Assembly (NCBI GenBank): GCA_023435985.1
Contig: JAEZKY010000345.1
Location: 1-34,845, forward strand
DNA length: 34,845 nucleotides
Direction of reading: 5' to 3'
Source: Bacillota bacterium
Lineage (GTDB): Bacteria; Bacillota; Clostridia; Clostridiales; Clostridiaceae
Shown: positions 34,255-34,845 of the stretch, piece after piece
How positions within the stretch are numbered: position 1 is the first letter of the stretch
Layout of the letters: every line of letters begins with the position of its first letter
The notes under the pieces: model-generated
Told to the model about the DNA's origin: nothing
The model's database searches: none
Seen by the model: the letters and a program-made list of their open reading frames with translations, nothing else
Made by a program: the position numbers and the translations under genes

Positions 34255-34553
34255 TTATGTGCCTTGGACACGGCAAAAGGAATGATGTTTATTGTCTACT
34301 GGATAACTGATGATAATCATGATGGCACGTAATATATTATGATGAAAGATGACGAAAGGCTTGAAAAGAAAGTTAAAATCTTAGAAAAAATAAAAATAAA
34401 CAGGAAACTATCTTGAATGTCATATCATTAAAGTCCTTGAAAACAAATAATTTCAAGGACCTTAAGATGAATTGTAAAAAAGATCATAAATTATCCAAAC
34501 TTGCAATCTATTTATATGAACAGCTAAATAAGTTGGCACATGAAAATAAATAA
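34255..34553 (+). pseudogene. Possible decayed gene (two coding-like stretches)
   Basis: Plus-strand segments read like protein but are broken. One contains FIVYWITDDNHDGT, a stop, and then MMKDDERLEKKVKILEKI. A second, in another frame, ends in KDHKLSKLAIYLYEQLNKLAHENK and a stop at 34551-34553. There is no family that I recognise. A 10-bp hairpin (34433-34442 with 34451-34460) inside argues that part of this may be non-coding. Confidence 0.22.
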
Positions 34554-34618
34554 CAGCTCAAAGGTTGTCTTGAATATTTTTTAATCTGGCAAGGAGGCAA
34601 ATGGACTGTTATTTATTT
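34544..34618. repeat. 13-bp perfect inverted repeat
   Basis: AAATAAATAACAG (34544-34556) and CTGTTATTTATTT (34606-34618) are exact inverted copies around 49 bases that include AAGGAGG followed by an ATG with a 13-codon frame. It may be the ends of a tiny inserted element or a large RNA hairpin. Confidence 0.45.
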
Positions 34619-34647
34619 AATTGTGCCTTAATTTATCTTTAATTTCA

Positions 34648-34845
34648 TTATTTCCTATCCCTTTTCCAAAATATTAATGATTTAAAGTTCAATTTACCTA
34701 TCCTTGACTTAATATTGGGTTTCTCTTCTAACTTCATATTAACAAGTGAATATACCACTGGAACAACTACAAATGAAAGAAAAGTTGCTGATCCGAGTCC
34801 AAATATTATGGTTACGGACAAAGGTCCAAATAATGCACTCTTAGA
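34648..34845 (-). CDS. RND-family efflux transporter, C-terminal end (partial)
   Basis: The last 65 codons of a minus-strand gene that continues past the right edge of the window. The segment FGPLSVTIIFGLGSATFLSF, then VVVPVVYSLV, matches the final membrane helix of AcrB/MMPL-type RND transporters (compare the GL-xAT-LTL-VVPVLY pattern). A basic cytoplasmic tail follows, ending in KRDRK and TAA at 34648-34650. Such pumps in Firmicutes export drugs or lipids using the proton gradient. Only the end is visible, so completeness and start cannot be judged. Confidence 0.8.
   Translation of the reverse strand, partial: SKSALFGPLSVTIIFGLGSATFLSFVVVPVVYSLVNMKLEEKPNIKSRIGKLNFKSLIFWKRDRK

Noticed and set aside
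34600..34642. 13-codon frame MDCYLF... with AAGGAGG
   Set aside because: The ribosome site is good but the frame is very short and lies between inverted repeats. Kept only as part of the repeat finding.
1..34845. CRISPR array, tRNA, rRNA or riboswitch
   Set aside because: No regularly spaced repeats, tRNA-like cloverleafs, rRNA segments or recognisable riboswitch cores were seen on either strand by eye.

Overview
The window is AT-rich throughout, with AGGAGG-type ribosome binding sites, several TTG/GTG starts and typical Gram-positive gene families: a mannose PTS with DUF956, MmyB-type regulators and OmpR-type two-component systems. This points to a Clostridium (sensu stricto)-like Firmicute. 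The gene content suits a saccharolytic soil or gut species, but I cannot name it from sequence alone.

Layout. (1) 1-6.13 kb: three large, tightly packed tyrosine recombinases on the minus strand form the right-hand part of a mobile element of the Tn554 / recombinase-in-trio kind. Its right edge coincides with an SNF2-family helicase gene (6115-8172) that stops abruptly just after helicase motif III (LTGTPIE), so the element probably inserted into that gene. (2) 8.3-9.1 kb: a DnaD-like replisome-organizer N-terminal protein with an Asn-rich tail. (3) 9.1-9.7 kb: a decayed stretch with a gene remnant and a short repeat. (4) 9.7-14.5 kb: redox genes with regulators: LysR divergent from a nitroreductase, and an MmyB-type regulator divergent from two tandem SDR (NAD-epimerase-like) paralogues whose 5' ends are almost identical. 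(5) 14.5-15.85 kb: thpR between two copies of a hairpin-forming repeat, with a fragment of a second thpR and a decayed regulator-like 3' end. (6) 15.9-18.4 kb: a secreted GH43 arabinofuranosidase/xylosidase and a CE1 (feruloyl/acetyl xylan-type) esterase, a small hemicellulose unit. (7) 18.8-22.1 kb: a MATE exporter and a two-component system that share arrays of 11-bp direct repeats in their upstream regions. (8) 22.2-25.5 kb: an MmyB-type regulator, an MFS exporter and a ferredoxin-nitroreductase fusion, linked by similar palindromes. (9) 25.5-30.1 kb: response regulator, histidine kinase and membrane-anchored beta-propeller protein in one overlapping operon, followed by a secreted protein with its own candidate promoter. 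(10) 30.4-33.7 kb: mannose-family PTS operon (IIAB-IIC-IID-DUF956). (11) 33.7-34.85 kb: a mostly non-coding stretch, then the 3' end of an RND efflux gene running off the window.

The strongest leads are the three-recombinase element and its apparent target inside a conserved helicase motif, the shared direct-repeat arrays that tie a MATE pump to a two-component system, the repeat and pseudogene cluster around thpR, and the conversion-like identity block in the SDR pair.
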